From Periweissella fabalis (GTDB taxonomy: Bacteria > Bacillota > Bacilli > Lactobacillales > Lactobacillaceae), in the NCBI RefSeq assembly GCF_012396505.1, contig NZ_JAAXPN010000002.1, positions 124,001-188,000 on the forward strand: 64,000 nt of DNA. Direction: 5' to 3'. Under the pieces are notes generated by a model. The model did not search any database. It saw only the letters and a list, made by a program, of their open reading frames with translations, and was not told where the DNA came from. The position numbers and the translations under genes were made by a program. This document shows, piece after piece, positions 63,582 through 64,000 of the stretch; position 1 is the stretch's first letter; every line of letters begins with the position of its first letter.

Positions 63582-63622
63582 CGCTGACAAATGTTGTTAA
63601 AAAAGCTTTTGTCAGCGTTTTA
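63582..63622 (+). terminator. Terminator after glnP
   Basis: CGCTGACAAA and TTTGTCAGCG form a perfect 10-bp stem with AGCTT-like inner pairs, and T-rich sequence follows. Confidence 0.85.
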
Positions 63623-63741
63623 GTTATTTTAATTAGCAATAAAATTAAAAAAATACTTTTATTATGAGAAAAATTTTAGTAAACTTGAGATATTATATTT
63701 CTAATAAAATTCTAATTGAAACGAAGTGTGAGTGATTGAAT

Positions 63742-64000
63742 ATGAAGGAAGAAACATTATTATCAATCAACGGTGTTTCAGTGGCTTTCAAAATTAATGG
63801 TGAATTTTATACGGCCATTGATGATGTCAGCCTTGAACTTCACCGTGATGAAGTCTTAGCCATTGTTGGTGAATCAGGTTCAGGTAAGTCTACATTAGCC
63901 ACCACCGTAATTGGGTTGCACAATATGAATGCAACGCAAGTTACCGGTGAAATTAACTTCCAAGGCAAAGAAATTTTGGAATTGTCAGAAGATGAGTTTA
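63742..64000 (+). CDS. oppD: Oligopeptide ABC transporter ATP-binding protein OppD, N-terminal part
   Basis: The first 86 codons are inside the window and the gene runs past the right edge. The reading MKEETLLSINGVSVAFKING with Walker A GESGSGKST near residues 44-52 and VIGLHN matches OppD/DppD ATPases, whose Walker A begins GESGSGKS. This fits peptide uptake together with PepX and Pip. Confidence 0.85.
   Translation, partial: MKEETLLSINGVSVAFKINGEFYTAIDDVSLELHRDEVLAIVGESGSGKSTLATTVIGLHNMNATQVTGEINFQGKEILELSEDEF

Overview
The window looks like a chromosomal segment of an AT-rich, low-GC Gram-positive lactic acid bacterium, probably a member of the Lactobacillaceae (Lactobacillus sensu lato, Weissella or a relative). 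The evidence is the gene set and its local order: a mevalonate-pathway HMG-CoA reductase, the run DUF1934 - rpoE (delta) - pyrG - murA - rpmE2, the run cshA - acpS - alr - mazF, an X-prolyl dipeptidyl aminopeptidase (PepX), a proline iminopeptidase, LtaS-type lipoteichoic acid synthesis, AGGAGG-type ribosome sites and many strong rho-independent terminators. The genus is an inference; no rRNA gene is present. No phage, insertion sequence, plasmid gene or CRISPR array was found.

Layout. 0-3.3 kb: start of a TetM-like GTPase, divergent from an operon of mvaA, a zincin-like protein and a cysteine-free sirtuin. 3.7-9.2 kb: a six-gene operon of a binding-protein ABC importer plus two phosphoesterases, which suggests uptake and dephosphorylation of a phosphorylated compound. 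9.4-12.8 kb: a TetR regulator divergent from a YhgE/Pip repeat protein. 13-19.3 kb: AI-2E family protein, a large GT-C-like membrane protein, and a HAD - HD - lipoate-transfer operon on the minus strand. 19.4-24.4 kb: DUF1934, rpoE, pyrG with a CTP-sensing attenuator, murA and rpmE2. 24.6-37.4 kb: RpiR regulator and gnd, a candidate small RNA, CorC/HlyC-like protein, uppP, a hydroxyacid dehydrogenase, adenine deaminase, a GNAT protein, ltaS, tex and a SprT-like gene, then tRNA-Leu. 37.8-44.7 kb: an MMPL exporter split by a frameshift with a divergent TetR, a nucleoside hydrolase, a two-component system and pgpA. 45-50.2 kb: cshA, acpS, alr, mazF, DUF3290 and DUF421. 50.4-58.2 kb: lipoprotein hydrolase, a broken proline iminopeptidase, birA-bioY under a BirA-type operator, pepX, and an amino-acid permease preceded by a leader-peptide attenuator. 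58.4-64 kb: guanylate kinase paralogue, two surface/membrane proteins of unknown function, a glutamine-type ABC importer, and the start of an oligopeptide ABC ATPase.

The genes are mostly core and housekeeping; the less expected material is non-coding. Four items stand out. (1) A minus-strand RNA candidate at about 26.6-26.7 kb has four consecutive hairpins; three expose C-rich loops and the last is a terminator. (2) At least nine imperfectly palindromic intergenic repeats each carry a terminator stem-loop at the centre. (3) A 19-codon leader peptide rich in Phe and Tyr lies ahead of a hairpin and terminator upstream of an APC permease. (4) A 112-nt GC-rich foldback sits between pgpA and cshA. 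Protein-level oddities are a MurA with Asp in place of the fosfomycin-target Cys, a sirtuin with no cysteine, a nucleoside hydrolase with Asn at the general-base Asp position, and a MazF toxin without an adjacent antitoxin.
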